A stretch of DNA of 64,000 nucleotides from Rhodanobacteraceae bacterium (GCA_016790075.1 JAEUPP010000068.1:1-64000), one strand, 5' to 3'. Numbered from the stretch's first letter, positions 50,593-62,218 are shown. Translations and numbers: made by a program. Notes: generated from the sequence alone by a model not told the origin.

Positions 50593-51864
50593 ATGCGTAT
50601 CGACAAGAATCTTGTGGTGATCGGCCTCAACGATGACGACACGGCGCACCTGCGCCTGCTTATCCGCAAGGCGGGCGAACAATTGCAGCAGCGCTGGCGC
50701 TGGGGTACGGAAGAAGGCGCCGATCTGGTGATCGTCGACACCCGTGTGTTCGCCGGCCAGATGGCACGCACACGTGCGCTCGCTGCGGGAATGCGGGTTG
50801 CCGTCATTACCGATGATGCGGCCGAGCCGACACAGGAGCTGCGTCTGCACCGGCCGTTGAAACTCGGCAACGTGGTCGAGGTGCTCAATCAGGCCGGTGG
50901 CGGGCTCACGTTGCTGCCGAAGTTCGATTCCGCTGCCGACGATCTCTATCTTGAGTTCGCCCAGACTCCGTCCAGCAAGCTCGATCCACCGGATACGCTC
51001 GCTGGCGTGCTTGATCAGGCTGATAGTGCAGCTGCCACGAGTTCGCACACGGACAGCCCGTTGGTCGACCCGGATGCGCTGTTCCGGCGTGATGATCAGG
51101 CGCACAAGCCGCGTTTCTCGGTGCCGCTGATCCTGGACGAGGACACGCGTGTCGAACGCAGCAGCGGACCGACACCACGTAGCGAGGCGCGCGCCTTTGA
51201 AGTCAGCGAAGGGCTGTCGCGTCAGGGCACGGCCCCGGGACCGAATACCTTACCGCCGGTCAAGCGCGGCAGCGTTGTCGACAGCAGCCGTCATGCATTG
51301 CGAGCTTACCTCGACGGCCGACTGCTGGTCGCACCTGCCCAGATTCGTCTGGATGGTGCGGCAACACTGACGCTTGATCCCAAACTGCACCTGTTCCATA
51401 GCGAGGGCCATCTGTCCCAGCTTGAAACCTATGCGCGTGAACCTCTGGCAGTTTCGGACTGGCGCAGACTGACGACGGCCGAGATCAACCAGATCCGCGC
51501 GAATCAGCCCGCCCGACCCTACCAGCATCTGTTCTGGCTGGAGGCGCTGGTGGGCTCCGGTGGGCGCCTGTCGCCGCAGCTCGATCCGGGTGGCAGCTAC
51601 AAGCTCAAGCACTGGATCGAGCTCGACCGCGACGTGCATCAGCACCAGCGCATTGCACGCGCCATGCTGCAGCCCGCGCGCCTCAACGAGATTGCCGCCG
51701 CTGCCAACGTGCCCATGGCTGAGGTCTTCGACGTGGTCAATGCTTATCACGCGATAGGGCTGATCGAATGGGAATCGCGTGCTTCGCTGCGAGCGCCGGT
51801 GAAGACCGAGCGTGAAACCGGCGGGCTGCTGTCGCGCCTCAAGCGTCCGTTTGGCAAGTCGTAG
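50593..51864 (+). CDS. hypothetical protein with receiver-like N-terminus and winged-helix-like C-terminus
   Basis: 423 residues from the ATG at 50593, preceded by GGGAGCGGGG. Residues 1-110 look like a degenerate response-receiver/Rossmann fold (LVVIGLNDDDTAHLRLLIRK, ADLVIVDTRVFAGQMARTRA) without the phospho-acceptor cluster. A ~130-residue low-complexity linker follows. The C-terminal ~100 residues (NEIAAAANVPMAEVFDVVNA) resemble a winged helix. Family not recognised; possibly a c-di-GMP or stress signalling adaptor as in xanthomonads, but this is a guess. Confidence 0.6.
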   Translation: MRIDKNLVVIGLNDDDTAHLRLLIRKAGEQLQQRWRWGTEEGADLVIVDTRVFAGQMARTRALAAGMRVAVITDDAAEPTQELRLHRPLKLGNVVEVLNQAGGGLTLLPKFDSAADDLYLEFAQTPSSKLDPPDTLAGVLDQADSAAATSSHTDSPLVDPDALFRRDDQAHKPRFSVPLILDEDTRVERSSGPTPRSEARAFEVSEGLSRQGTAPGPNTLPPVKRGSVVDSSRHALRAYLDGRLLVAPAQIRLDGAATLTLDPKLHLFHSEGHLSQLETYAREPLAVSDWRRLTTAEINQIRANQPARPYQHLFWLEALVGSGGRLSPQLDPGGSYKLKHWIELDRDVHQHQRIARAMLQPARLNEIAAAANVPMAEVFDVVNAYHAIGLIEWESRASLRAPVKTERETGGLLSRLKRPFGKS

Positions 51865-51901
51865 GTGCTGGCGCCATGGCCGAGACGGGTTTCGGTCTCG
51901 C

Positions 51902-52354
51902 TCACGTTTGTGGCCTGACGATAACCTCACAGGTGATGGAGTTCGCGATAAAGCAGTTCGCATGTGCGCGTTCATGCAGCGCGGCGAGTTCCTGCGCATC
52001 TGGCTGCCTGTCGCCGGAAAATACCGCGCGCGGATTGAGTTGTGCCTGGGTCACGGCAAACTTGCCGTTGGCATTCTTGTCGAGTACGGCGACCGCGTCG
52101 TCGTCGTAACGCTCGAGCAGGTAGCTGCGATTCGCGCAAAGGGCGAGGAAGGTCAGCATATGGCAGGAGCTCAGCGCCGCGAGCAGCAATTCCTCGGGGT
52201 CGGTGGCGTTACCGAGTCCGCCATAGCCGGGAGCGGCCGAATTGAGCAAGGTCTGGCCGCGCTCGAAGCGCAGTTGATGCTCGCGACGGTAGTTGCCGCG
52301 CTCAAACGGTTCATCGCCGCGCAGCCAGGTAATGGAGGTGTGATGTTCGGACAT
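51902..52354 (-). CDS. OsmC family peroxiredoxin-like protein
   Basis: 150 residues from the ATG at 52354 (an ATG four codons upstream is possible). OsmC/Ohr fold with the two redox Cys: ALSSCHMLTFLALC and HANCFIANSITCEV. EELLLAALSSC is the classical OsmC signature. The extra Cys are typical of the YhfA-like branch. Reduces organic hydroperoxides. Confidence 0.9.
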   Translation of the reverse strand: MSEHHTSITWLRGDEPFERGNYRREHQLRFERGQTLLNSAAPGYGGLGNATDPEELLLAALSSCHMLTFLALCANRSYLLERYDDDAVAVLDKNANGKFAVTQAQLNPRAVFSGDRQPDAQELAALHERAHANCFIANSITCEVIVRPQT

Positions 52355-52449
52355 GGGATACCCCATCGGGTTAGATGCGGCGGGCCGCGGAGCATGCATG
52401 ATTACCGCGTCCGCGCTTCGGTGAAAGCGGTGCGGCGGCGGGCTGGCCT

Positions 52450-53205
52450 GTGAAGCCGCCCGCTGCCGGCCGGCGCAGCGCGCCAGCCTCGGTCGAAGGC
52501 GTGCGTCATGGCGTCGCGCGCGTCATCTCCAAGCGCGGCTATTGCTCACGTAGCCAGGCCGCCGCGCTGGTACAGGCCGGGCGCGTGCAGCTCAACGGGC
52601 GTGTGGTGCGCGATCCCGAAACGCCGGCGCGGTCGGGTGACCGCATCTGGGTTGATGGCTGCGAGGTCGCCGCGACGCAGATCGTATGGATCATGCTGAA
52701 CAAGCCGCGCGGCATCGTAACGACGGCCCATGATGAGCGCGGTCGCGACACGGTATACGCCCTGCTCGCCGATCCGGCGCTGCCCTGGTTGGCCCCGGTA
52801 GGCCGGCTGGACAAGGCCAGCGAAGGCCTGCTGCTGTTCACCAACGACAGCGCCGCCGCGGCGCGGCTCACCGCGCCGTCCAGCCATGTCGACAAGACCT
52901 ATCACGTGCAGATCAACAAGGTGCCGGATGCGAGCCTGCTCGCCGCACTGGGTTCCACTGTTATCGATCTGGGCGAATCGTTGGCTGCCAAGTCGGTAAA
53001 GCTGCTGCGTAGCGGCGACAAACATGCCTGGCTCGAAATCGTGCTCGACGAAGGGCGCAACCGGCATATCCGGCGTCTGCTCGCTGCACACGAGGTCGAG
53101 GTGCTGCGGCTGGTGCGTGTTGCGATCGGCGGGTTGGCGCTCGGCCAACTGGCCAGAGGAAGCTGGCGCCGGCTGGATGCCGGCGACCTGGCGCTACTGC
53201 GCTGA
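52450..53205 (+). CDS. RsuA/RluB-type 16S or 23S rRNA pseudouridine synthase
   Basis: 251 residues from a GTG. S4 RNA-binding domain (RVISKRGYCSRSQAAALVQA), then the pseudouridine synthase domain: ILNKPRG-like IMLNKPRGIVTT and the catalytic motif VGRLDKASEGLLLFTNDSA with Asp. RNRHIRRLLAAHEVEVLRLV closes the family pattern. Which subfamily (RsuA, RluB, RluE) cannot be fixed from sequence alone. Divergent from OsmC, convergent with kbl. Confidence 0.88.
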   Translation: MKPPAAGRRSAPASVEGVRHGVARVISKRGYCSRSQAAALVQAGRVQLNGRVVRDPETPARSGDRIWVDGCEVAATQIVWIMLNKPRGIVTTAHDERGRDTVYALLADPALPWLAPVGRLDKASEGLLLFTNDSAAAARLTAPSSHVDKTYHVQINKVPDASLLAALGSTVIDLGESLAAKSVKLLRSGDKHAWLEIVLDEGRNRHIRRLLAAHEVEVLRLVRVAIGGLALGQLARGSWRRLDAGDLALLR

Positions 53206-53226
53206 ACGATAGTGCATGGCGCGGCT

Positions 53227-54417
<1,191 letters not shown>

Positions 54418-54588
54418 GGTGGTCTCGGCGTGGAGGAAAGGGCGCAATTGTGCGGCATATGCCGGCCCGCGCCCAAGGAAGGGCCGGGCCGCCGTCTATG
54501 GCCGAGTAGCGCTGTACCTGCGCTGTCGTTCACCGCCGGGACTTGGCTCTGCTAGCATCCGGGCCTTCTTTGGGGTGGGGCGGCGGTG

Positions 54589-55764
54589 ATGACGCGCATA
54601 TTCGCAATCGGAACGTTGGTGCTGGCGGTCTCTGCGCTAGGCGCCCAGGCGGCTGAGCCGCGCACGGTCGCGCCGGAAGTGCTGGCGCTGATCCAGGACG
54701 ACGACCCGTTTCCCTTGCCGCGTGGGCTCAGCGCGGAGGAACGCCGCCGCTGGCGCCTGCCCGACGCCCTGCATACCCCGTTCGCACCCCCGCCGGGAAA
54801 GGTGCGCGCACAGGCCGAATACGAGGGCAACAGCGGCATTCTGGTGCGCTGGGGATCGCAGAACGCGCTGATTACGCAGATGACAGTTGCGATCACGACG
54901 GGCGACCCGGATGCGCGGGTCTACATCGTGGTGACCGGTACCACTCAGCAAAACAGTGCGACCTCGACGTTGACGGGGGCAGGTGCCGACCTGTCGCGAG
55001 TCAAGTTCGTGACCCAGGCTTGCAGCAGTGGCTGCAGTGTATGGATGCGCGACTATGGGCCGCGCTTCATTGAAGACAATGGCCGGCGTAGCGCGGTTGA
55101 TCATGTCTATAACCGGCCACGCCCGGTCGACGACGCGTTTCCGGGGATCTGGGCCAGCTACTCAGGCGAGAGCAAGTACGACATTCCGTTGACTCATGGC
55201 GGTGGCAATTTCCACTTGTTCCGAAATCGCGATGCCTTCATGACGCGCCTGATTCTCAACGAGAACCCAGGGCTCACGGAACAGCAGATCAAGGACTACT
55301 ACCGCGACTACCAGGGATTGAATCTGACCCTGACCGAGCCGTTCCCGGCCAGCTACGATTCGACCCAGCACATCGACATGTGGATGCTGCCGCTGGCTGA
55401 CGACAAGGTCATCATCAGCCAGCATGCAAGCAGTGACGGCGTGCCGTATACCGTTACCGAAAGCACGGCGACCACCCTCGCCGGGCGTGGCTATACCGTC
55501 TACCGTACGCCGGCCTGGAACAGCGGCGGTACGCATTACACCTACGCCAACGCCGTGCTGCTGAACAAGGTCGCGCTGGTCTGCCAGTTCAACGGTTATG
55601 CGACGCAGAACGCCGCTGCACTCAGCACATTCCGCGCTGCGCTGCCCGAGCGCAGCGTGGTCGGTGTGGACTGCAGCGGCATCATTGGGCTTGCAGGTGC
55701 CATTCACTGCATCGTCATGCACGTGCCTGACTTGCTGTTCCGCGACGACCTGGAGTCGCAGTAG
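54589..55764 (+). CDS. secreted peptidylarginine/agmatine deiminase-family protein
   Basis: 391 residues from the ATG at 54589 (GTG directly before). Signal peptide ending AQAAEP. The PPAD/agmatine deiminase catalytic set is present: WMRDYGP (Asp), THGGGNFH, STQHIDMWM (His) and the nucleophile Cys in GAIHCIVMHVP, with HASSD before it. Because it is exported, a peptidylarginine-type role on extracellular or peptide substrates is more likely than cytosolic agmatine use. No agmatine pathway gene adjacent. Confidence 0.88.
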   Translation: MTRIFAIGTLVLAVSALGAQAAEPRTVAPEVLALIQDDDPFPLPRGLSAEERRRWRLPDALHTPFAPPPGKVRAQAEYEGNSGILVRWGSQNALITQMTVAITTGDPDARVYIVVTGTTQQNSATSTLTGAGADLSRVKFVTQACSSGCSVWMRDYGPRFIEDNGRRSAVDHVYNRPRPVDDAFPGIWASYSGESKYDIPLTHGGGNFHLFRNRDAFMTRLILNENPGLTEQQIKDYYRDYQGLNLTLTEPFPASYDSTQHIDMWMLPLADDKVIISQHASSDGVPYTVTESTATTLAGRGYTVYRTPAWNSGGTHYTYANAVLLNKVALVCQFNGYATQNAAALSTFRAALPERSVVGVDCSGIIGLAGAIHCIVMHVPDLLFRDDLESQ

Positions 55765-55812
55765 GAAAAAAGCGCGTACCGCCCCGCGGTTGGCGCGGCG
55801 TGGCAGTAGCGC

Positions 55813-56292
55813 TTAGTTGGCTACGTTCAGCGGATTCTTGCCCATGTTTTCACGCATGTAGTTGCGTGTTTCCTTGTGTGCGCGCGCGCGGTCGGCATAA
55901 GTGGCGCATTGCTTCACCTTGCGGTTGGACCCGGTTGGCGCCGAAAACTCGCAGATCAGGCGGTGCCCGTCGCGCTGGGTGAGTATCGCGTTGGCAGTTT
56001 CTTGCGCGGCAAGCAGATCGAGCTGGTCATTGTCGCTGAGGCGCTCGCCCGCGCGCTTTTCGAGTAGTGCCGTGATGATGTCGAGCTGCCGCTCGACTTC
56101 GCTGCGTTCCTGCGTGGTGACGTATTCAAAGCGACCGCCGGTTTTCATCTGCTGACGGATCGCGGCTGCCTGGTCGGCGAAGCCTTCCTTGCGCTCGGCA
56201 TCGACGATAGGAAGTGAGGACTGCTTGGCCTGGCTCAGTGCGGGAAACGATGTCAGTACGGCGAGCAGCAGGGGTAGGTACAGGCGTGACAT
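55813..56292 (-). CDS. hypothetical exported protein
   Basis: 159 residues, signal peptide (LYLPLLLAVLTSFPALSQA). The mature part is mostly helical, with SEVERQLDIITALLEKRAGE and DNDQLDLLAAQETANAILTQ, and two Cys (LICEFSA, KQCATYA) that may form a disulfide. Resembles small xanthomonad periplasmic proteins; family not named. Same direction as the next gene. Confidence 0.65.
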   Translation of the reverse strand: MSRLYLPLLLAVLTSFPALSQAKQSSLPIVDAERKEGFADQAAAIRQQMKTGGRFEYVTTQERSEVERQLDIITALLEKRAGERLSDNDQLDLLAAQETANAILTQRDGHRLICEFSAPTGSNRKVKQCATYADRARAHKETRNYMRENMGKNPLNVAN

Positions 56293-56532
56293 GGCTAGGT
56301 TCTCCAGGAGCCGATGAGTATCGGCGGTTGCAGCCTAGGGCGGGTGCCGGAGTCTGTCAACGAAGAATTTCGTACTTCATGATTCGTACTTCTGCGTTGC
56401 TATTCGCAAGGCTGGGGCCGGCGTTTCCCGGTCCTGGGCGCGCGGGTGGCGGATTGGCTGAGGGCGCGAGTGAACTGCGGCCGAGCGCCGCGGCAGCGCT
56501 GCGAGCACTGGCCTGTTCAAAGATTGGCCTGT

Positions 56533-57978
56533 TCAAAGACAGGCGGCTGTTTCCGCCACGTCACCGACGCAGAGCGGAGTTGGTGCTGGTGCTTCGGGCT
56601 GGGTCAGGCCTTGGGAAAGATCGGCGGCATAGGCCGGTGCACCGGGGTAGGAGGCGCGTAGCTGGATATGCCAGCCCCGCGCCGCCAGCGCGCGCTGCGC
56701 CGCGGCTGATGCGTCGCCGCCGATGAGCACCGTCTTGTCCTCAATACGAAACTGCGGCGCGGTGAAAAACTCGGCCATGTCGGCCGTCCAGCTGAGCCAG
56801 TCCAGCGGCAACGGCAGCAGCAGTCGGCCGTCAGGGCCGCGCCAGACCAGCGCAGCGCCGACGACAGACAATTCACCACGCTGCGCGCCGTGGTGCTGTA
56901 GCAGGCGCAACGCATTGACCAGGTAGCGTGCTTCGAGTTCGCTGCGCGTTCCGGCGCCGATTTCGACCAGGTCGTTGCAGCCGCGCGCCGGCTGCAACAT
57001 ATCGAGCTCATCTGCCAGCGCCGTACGCAGGCTGTCGCTGAAACCGCCGCGGCGCAGGAATTGGCGCACCGCGAACTCGTCGCTGCACCAGCGGGTCAGG
57101 CGCTGCAGGTTGCGTTCGCGCAGGTTTTCTTCGTCAAGCTCCCAGACCAGCGAATTGAGCTGGCCGCTAATCGCGATCACTTCGGCTGCAGCGCCGCCGA
57201 CGGCGTCCAGTGCTGCGCCGCCGCTGATGTTGCCGGCGACGGCCGCCCAGGCCAGTGTGTCGAGCCGCTCGCGCAGCAGCGGATTGCTCGAACTGGGATC
57301 CACACCGAGGTGGCGGGCCATTTCGCGCCGCATCTTGCCGTAGTCGAGCTGGCGCCGGGCTTCGCGGCCTATTTCCTTGCCCAGGCTGCCATACCAGGGC
57401 TTGTCGGTTTCCGGCGCGGCCTCGCCCGGCCGTGGCGCGCGCGCGGCACTCATCGGTGCCAGCGGTTTGCGGAAGGGATCGCCCTCGGCCCCCCACTCGC
57501 GGGCGGCGCGGTCACTGAGCGACTGCGCTCGGCCGCTCCAGCGCTGCAGCTGTTTGCGGAAGTAGCGTGCAACGCCGGCCGGCAAGCGGGTCATGGTGCC
57601 GATAGGATGCGAAACGACCTGCCATACGGATTTGCCCGTTTTCTTGAATCTTTCTCCGAGCGCATGGGCAAATGCGCCGCTGCGGCTGGCGCGCTCCAGG
57701 ACCTCTATCGCGGGAACTTCCGCCTGCCGGATTGCGAGCAGCTCGACGCTTTCGGCTGGCAGCGGCCCGAACGGCGTAGTGAGCTCGAAACGAGCCATGT
57801 AACCGTGCACGGTAGCCAGTGGCGCTACCGAGGCATTGGGTGCGGACAGCAGCGCAGGCTGCACGATGGCCGCCGCGTCGAGGCTGGGTTCGGCTTCAAA
57901 TGACTCTTCCGCCCGTATGCAGGCAGGTGCGGCCAGCGCCAACGCGGCAGCCATGACGTGAGGTAGGGAGCGCAGCAT
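56533..57978 (-). CDS. large hypothetical exported protein
   Basis: 481 residues with signal peptide (MAAALALAAPACIRAEE). Contains a basic helical patch (SHPIGTMTRLPAGVARYFRK), YGKMRREMARHLGVDPSSSN and RLDTLAWAAVAGNISGGAAL in the middle, and a C-terminal beta-rich part around SVVGAALVWRGPDGRLLLPL. No family recognised. Located between kbl and tdh on the same strand. Confidence 0.65.
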   Translation of the reverse strand: MLRSLPHVMAAALALAAPACIRAEESFEAEPSLDAAAIVQPALLSAPNASVAPLATVHGYMARFELTTPFGPLPAESVELLAIRQAEVPAIEVLERASRSGAFAHALGERFKKTGKSVWQVVSHPIGTMTRLPAGVARYFRKQLQRWSGRAQSLSDRAAREWGAEGDPFRKPLAPMSAARAPRPGEAAPETDKPWYGSLGKEIGREARRQLDYGKMRREMARHLGVDPSSSNPLLRERLDTLAWAAVAGNISGGAALDAVGGAAAEVIAISGQLNSLVWELDEENLRERNLQRLTRWCSDEFAVRQFLRRGGFSDSLRTALADELDMLQPARGCNDLVEIGAGTRSELEARYLVNALRLLQHHGAQRGELSVVGAALVWRGPDGRLLLPLPLDWLSWTADMAEFFTAPQFRIEDKTVLIGGDASAAAQRALAARGWHIQLRASYPGAPAYAADLSQGLTQPEAPAPTPLCVGDVAETAACL

Positions 57979-58036
57979 CTTGTTTTTTGGCTTGACGCGA
58001 ATCCGGCGGCGCCGCGACGGGGCGGTGGTGCCGGCC

Positions 58037-59071
58037 TCAGTTCCAGCTGCAGACGACCTTGCCGCAGTTGCCGGCTTCCATCAGATCAAAACCCCGCTGG
58101 AAGTCGTCGATGTGGATCTGGTGCGTCAGGACCTTGGCCAGCGGGAAGCCGGTCAGCACCATCTGCGTCATCTTGTACCAGGTTTCGTACATACGGCGGC
58201 CGTAGATGCCGTGCAGCACCAGCCCCTTGAAAATGACCTTGTCCCAGTCGATACCCGCGCCCTTGGGCAGGATGCCAAGCAGCGCAATCTTGCCGCCGTG
58301 GTACATGCAGTCGAGCATATCGGCGAAGGCGCGCTGGTTGCCGCTCATCTCCAGGCCGACATCGAAGCCTTCAATATGCAGTTCCTTGACCACCTCCTTG
58401 ATTGACTGCTTGGCCACATTGACCACGCGTGTCGCGCCCATTTCCGCGGCGAGTTTCAGGCGATAGTCGTTGACGTCGGTAACTACGACGTTGCGTGCGC
58501 CGACATGTTTGCAGATACCTGCAGCAATGATGCCGATGGGGCCTGCGCCCGTGATCAGGACGTCTTCGCCGATCAGGTCGAACTCAAGCGCACAGTGTGC
58601 TGCATTGCCGTAGGGATCGAAGAAGGCTGCAAGTTCCGACGGAATCTGATCGGGAATCGGCCACAGGTTGGCTGCCGGCATCGCCAGGTATTCGGCGAAG
58701 GCGCCGTGACGGTTGACGCCGATGCCGATGGTGTTCGGACACAGGTGCTGGCGGCCGGCACGGCAGTTGCGGCAGTGGCCGCAGACGATATGGCCTTCGG
58801 CCGATACGCGCTGCCCTACGTGATAACCACGTACACCGGCGCCCATGTCGACGATACGGCCTACGAATTCATGGCCTATGACCAGCCCCGGCTTGATCGT
58901 GCGCTGGGACCACTCATCCCACTTGTAGATATGCAGATCCGTGCCGCAGATCGCGGTCTTCTCTAGCTTGACGAGCACGTCATTCGGGCCGATTTCGGGC
59001 ATCGGCACTTCTTCCATCCAGATGCCCTTGGTGGCTTCGCGCTTGACCAGGGCTTTCATCATCTTGGACAT
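58037..59071 (-). CDS. tdh: L-threonine 3-dehydrogenase
   Basis: 344 residues, medium-chain zinc dehydrogenase. Catalytic zinc: [13 protein letters not shown] and GHEFVG; structural zinc: [18 protein letters not shown] site [12 protein letters not shown]. The subfamily shows [15 protein letters not shown] near the C-terminus. Oxidises threonine to 2-amino-3-ketobutyrate, the substrate of Kbl. Confidence 0.96.
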   Translation of the reverse strand: MSKMMKALVKREATKGIWMEEVPMPEIGPNDVLVKLEKTAICGTDLHIYKWDEWSQRTIKPGLVIGHEFVGRIVDMGAGVRGYHVGQRVSAEGHIVCGHCRNCRAGRQHLCPNTIGIGVNRHGAFAEYLAMPAANLWPIPDQIPSELAAFFDPYGNAAHCALEFDLIGEDVLITGAGPIGIIAAGICKHVGARNVVVTDVNDYRLKLAAEMGATRVVNVAKQSIKEVVKELHIEGFDVGLEMSGNQRAFADMLDCMYHGGKIALLGILPKGAGIDWDKVIFKGLVLHGIYGRRMYETWYKMTQMVLTGFPLAKVLTHQIHIDDFQRGFDLMEAGNCGKVVCSWN

Positions 59072-59155
59072 GGGGCAACCTCGGCTGGGGGCGGCGATTA
59101 TAGGCGGCTGCCGCTGTGTGCGCGGTGACGATGGCCAAAAGCGGGGCTTTCTTGG

Positions 59156-60007
59156 CTAGCCCTCGACCAGCCATTCCAGCTGGTGCTGGCCGAACCGGCC
59201 CTGGGCCAGGTGTGCGGTCAGCACCGGCAGCAGTTCTTCGAGCTGGCGGTCGAACTTCCACGGCGGGTTGACGATGACCATGCCGCTGCCGTTCAGGCGC
59301 AACGCCGAGTTGTCCGGATGCAGCAGCAGTTCCGCCGCCAGCACGCGTGCAAAGCCGCTGTTACGGAGCCAGCGATGGAAACTGGCGACCGGCTGACGCA
59401 GCTTGATGGGATACCAGATCGCATAGATGCCGCTGGGCCACCGTGTTTGCGCCTGCTTCAGCGCTGCCTCGATCCGGCGGAATTCGCCCTCCTGGGCCTC
59501 AAACGGCGGGTCGATCAGTACCAGTCCGCGTTTTTCCCTGGGCGGCAGCAGGGCCTTCAGGGCCTCATAGCCGTCGCGTTCGTGCACGGACAGGCGTGAA
59601 TCCGTGCGGAATACGCCGCGCAATGCGCTGGCTTCATCGGGTTGCAGTTCGCACAGCTGGGCGCGGTCGTCATCACGCAGCAGCAGGCCTGCGAGCAGCG
59701 GTGAGCCCGGATAAACCGCAATATCGTGGCCGGCTCGGCCGCCGTTGAGCGCGCGTACAAGGTTGAGATAGACGTGCAGGGCGGCCGGCAATCGGGTCGC
59801 GTCGAGCAGGCGCATTACGCCATCGGCATATTCGCGGGTCTTCAGCGCCTCGCTGCCATGCAGATCGTAGCGGCCGCGGCCCGCATGCGTGTCGACATAG
59901 CAGAACGGGGTCTGCTTCTGCTTCAGTGCCTCGATCAGGCCCACGAGTACGCTGTGCTTGAGCACGTCGGCGAAATTCCCTGCGTGGTACGCATGCCGGT
60001 AGTTCAT
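59156..60007 (-). CDS. rlmJ: 23S rRNA (adenine2030-N6)-methyltransferase RlmJ
   Basis: 283 residues from the ATG at 60007 (family ~280). MNYRHAYHAGNFADVLKHSV is the RlmJ N-terminus; YVDTHAGRGRYDL the SAM motif; GLVLIDPPFE the catalytic DPPF. The open frame upstream of the ATG is not conserved. Methylates A2030 of 23S rRNA. Confidence 0.95.
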   Translation of the reverse strand: MNYRHAYHAGNFADVLKHSVLVGLIEALKQKQTPFCYVDTHAGRGRYDLHGSEALKTREYADGVMRLLDATRLPAALHVYLNLVRALNGGRAGHDIAVYPGSPLLAGLLLRDDDRAQLCELQPDEASALRGVFRTDSRLSVHERDGYEALKALLPPREKRGLVLIDPPFEAQEGEFRRIEAALKQAQTRWPSGIYAIWYPIKLRQPVASFHRWLRNSGFARVLAAELLLHPDNSALRLNGSGMVIVNPPWKFDRQLEELLPVLTAHLAQGRFGQHQLEWLVEG

Positions 60008-60397
60008 GAACTCTCCTTGGCGTCGCCGCGGCGCCAGTATACGGGGCCGAAGGGGGCGATTCGGTGTTCCCGTCCGCTGTGGTCCGAATCCGCATCGGTA
60101 GCAGGGCGGGCAAATCTTGCGGCCCCTGGCAAGGGCATATCTTTGGCGGCCTCTTCGATGCAAGCGGGCAAGGCAAGCCGATTTCCGGCCTGACCAGCAG
60201 CGTCCGGGCGATCTCCAATTTGCGCCTCGTGCCGGCCCGCCAGGAGCTTTTTTCCGCCAGCTGAGCCTTTCAGTTCGGTGCCTTTGCGTTGCCGCCGACG
60301 CTGGCCGCAGGTGCGGCATGACTTCCGGCACCTACGCTGCAGTGGCAACGTGCGACAGTTCGCGCCCAAAGTCTCGTCACCGTTGCCGGGGAAGTTC
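60008..60397. other. 390-bp divergent intergenic region between rlmJ and the DUF885 gene
   Basis: Open frames on both strands are extensions of the neighbouring genes without homology. No RNA gene or clear promoter was recognised. Contains short GC palindromes only. Confidence 0.4.
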
Positions 60398-62218
60398 ATG
60401 AAGCGTTTCTTGAAGTGGCTGGTCAGCCTGTTGCTGATCCTCGTCTTGGCCATTGGCCTGCTGTTCGTGCATGTCTGGTATTTCAAGCCAGCCAAGCTCG
60501 ACTGGTTTTACACCCGGGTGTTCGCAAAGTTCGCGGTCAGCAATCCGGAAATGCTGTCGAGCATGCGCGTTCTGCCGCAGTGGATGGACTTCTACAGCGA
60601 CGATTTCGCCGACGCGTCGCCGGCCGAGGAGGAACGCCAGTTCCAGCTCCTCAAGGAAGGCTACGACATGCTGCACAGCTACGATCGCAACGGGCTTGAT
60701 GCGGACGGCAAGCTGTCCTACGACGTGCTCGACTATTTCCTGCGCATGCAGGTCGAAGGGGATCAGTTCCGCGGCTACGCCTACCCGGTCAACCAGATGT
60801 TCGGCATCCAGAGCTCGCTGCCGGATTTCATGGCGCAGCAGCATCCGGTTGCTAGCAAAGGCGAGGCTGAGGACTACATCAAGCGGCTGAACAAGTTCCC
60901 GCTGAAGTTCGATCAGACCATCGAATACCTGCGCCTCTACGAAAACAAGGGCATCTGGCCGCCGCGTTTTACCGTGGACAAGGTCATTACCCAGATGCAG
61001 GGTTTCATCGGCGCGGCGCCCAAGGAAAACACGCTGTATACGACGTTCAAGGAGAAGCTCGACAAGATACCGGCTGGCGACATGGATCAGGCCACACGTG
61101 ACGGCTTGCTGGCCCGGGTCGAGCAGGCGATCAAGGACAGTGTCTATCCCTCCTATCAGAAACTCATTGCCTACGAAGAGGCCCTGCGCGCCAAGGCCGA
61201 CGGCAACTACGGCGCCTGGCATATGCCCAACGGCGACGCTTACTACGCCTGGTGTGTGCGCAACCACACGACGACGGAGATGACGGCGGACCAGATTCAC
61301 ACGATTGGTCTTGCCGAAGTCGCGCGCATCAGCACGGAAATGGACACGATCCTGCGCGAGCAGGGCCTGACGGAAGGCACGATTGGCGATCGCGTACGCG
61401 AGATTACCAAGCGTCCCGACCAGCTGTTCGCCGATACGCCGGAAGGCAAGAAGGAGCTGCTCGCCCGCTTCCAGTCCATCATCGACGATATCGACGGCAA
61501 GCTGGGTCCGGCTTTCGACATCCGTCCCAAACTCGGGGTCAAGGTCGAGGCGGTGCCGGAGTTCGCCCAGGCCACGGCGCCGGGCGCGTATTACCAGCCG
61601 GGTTCGTTCGACGGTTCGCGCCCCGGCGTGTTCTACGCCAACCTGCGCAATGTGGCCGAACTGCCGAAGTTCACGATGCGCACGCTGGCCTATCACGAAG
61701 CGATTCCGGGTCATCACTTCCAGATTGCGATCCAGCAGGAGCTCAAGGGTGTGCCGTTCTTCCGTCGCGTACTGCCGTTCACCGCGTTCTCGGAAGGCTG
61801 GGCCCTGTACACCGAGCGGCTGGCGTGGGAACTCGGCTTCCATGCCGACTCGCTCGACAATCTGGGCCGCCTGCGCGATGAAATGATGCGCGCCGTGCGC
61901 CTGGTGGTCGACACCGGCATCCATTCCAAACGGTGGACGCGTGAACAGGCGATCCAGTACATGTTTGACAACACCGGCATGGTCGAGACCGACGTAGTCG
62001 CCGAAATCGAGCGCTATTTTGTCGCGCCGGGTCAGGCGCTGGGCTACAAGGTCGGCATGATCAAGATTCTGGAATTGCGTGAAAAAGCGAAGAAAGAACT
62101 TGGTGACAAGTTTGATATTCGCCAATTCCACAATGTTGTGCTCAAGACCGGCGCGTTGCCGATGGTGCTGCTGGAGCGTACCGTCGACGAGTGGGTCGCC
62201 AAGACCAAGGGGGCATGA
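60398..62218 (+). CDS. DUF885 family zinc peptidase-like protein, membrane-anchored
   Basis: 606 residues from the ATG at 60398; N-terminal membrane anchor (WLVSLLLILVLAIGLLFVHV), so the body is periplasmic. The DUF885 zincin motif is AYHEAIPGHHFQIAIQQE (HExxx-HH variant), followed by SEGWALYTERLAWELGF, which supplies the third ligand Glu. Family members act as peptidases. Overlaps the GNAT gene by 4 bp. Confidence 0.9.
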   Translation: MKRFLKWLVSLLLILVLAIGLLFVHVWYFKPAKLDWFYTRVFAKFAVSNPEMLSSMRVLPQWMDFYSDDFADASPAEEERQFQLLKEGYDMLHSYDRNGLDADGKLSYDVLDYFLRMQVEGDQFRGYAYPVNQMFGIQSSLPDFMAQQHPVASKGEAEDYIKRLNKFPLKFDQTIEYLRLYENKGIWPPRFTVDKVITQMQGFIGAAPKENTLYTTFKEKLDKIPAGDMDQATRDGLLARVEQAIKDSVYPSYQKLIAYEEALRAKADGNYGAWHMPNGDAYYAWCVRNHTTTEMTADQIHTIGLAEVARISTEMDTILREQGLTEGTIGDRVREITKRPDQLFADTPEGKKELLARFQSIIDDIDGKLGPAFDIRPKLGVKVEAVPEFAQATAPGAYYQPGSFDGSRPGVFYANLRNVAELPKFTMRTLAYHEAIPGHHFQIAIQQELKGVPFFRRVLPFTAFSEGWALYTERLAWELGFHADSLDNLGRLRDEMMRAVRLVVDTGIHSKRWTREQAIQYMFDNTGMVETDVVAEIERYFVAPGQALGYKVGMIKILELREKAKKELGDKFDIRQFHNVVLKTGALPMVLLERTVDEWVAKTKGA

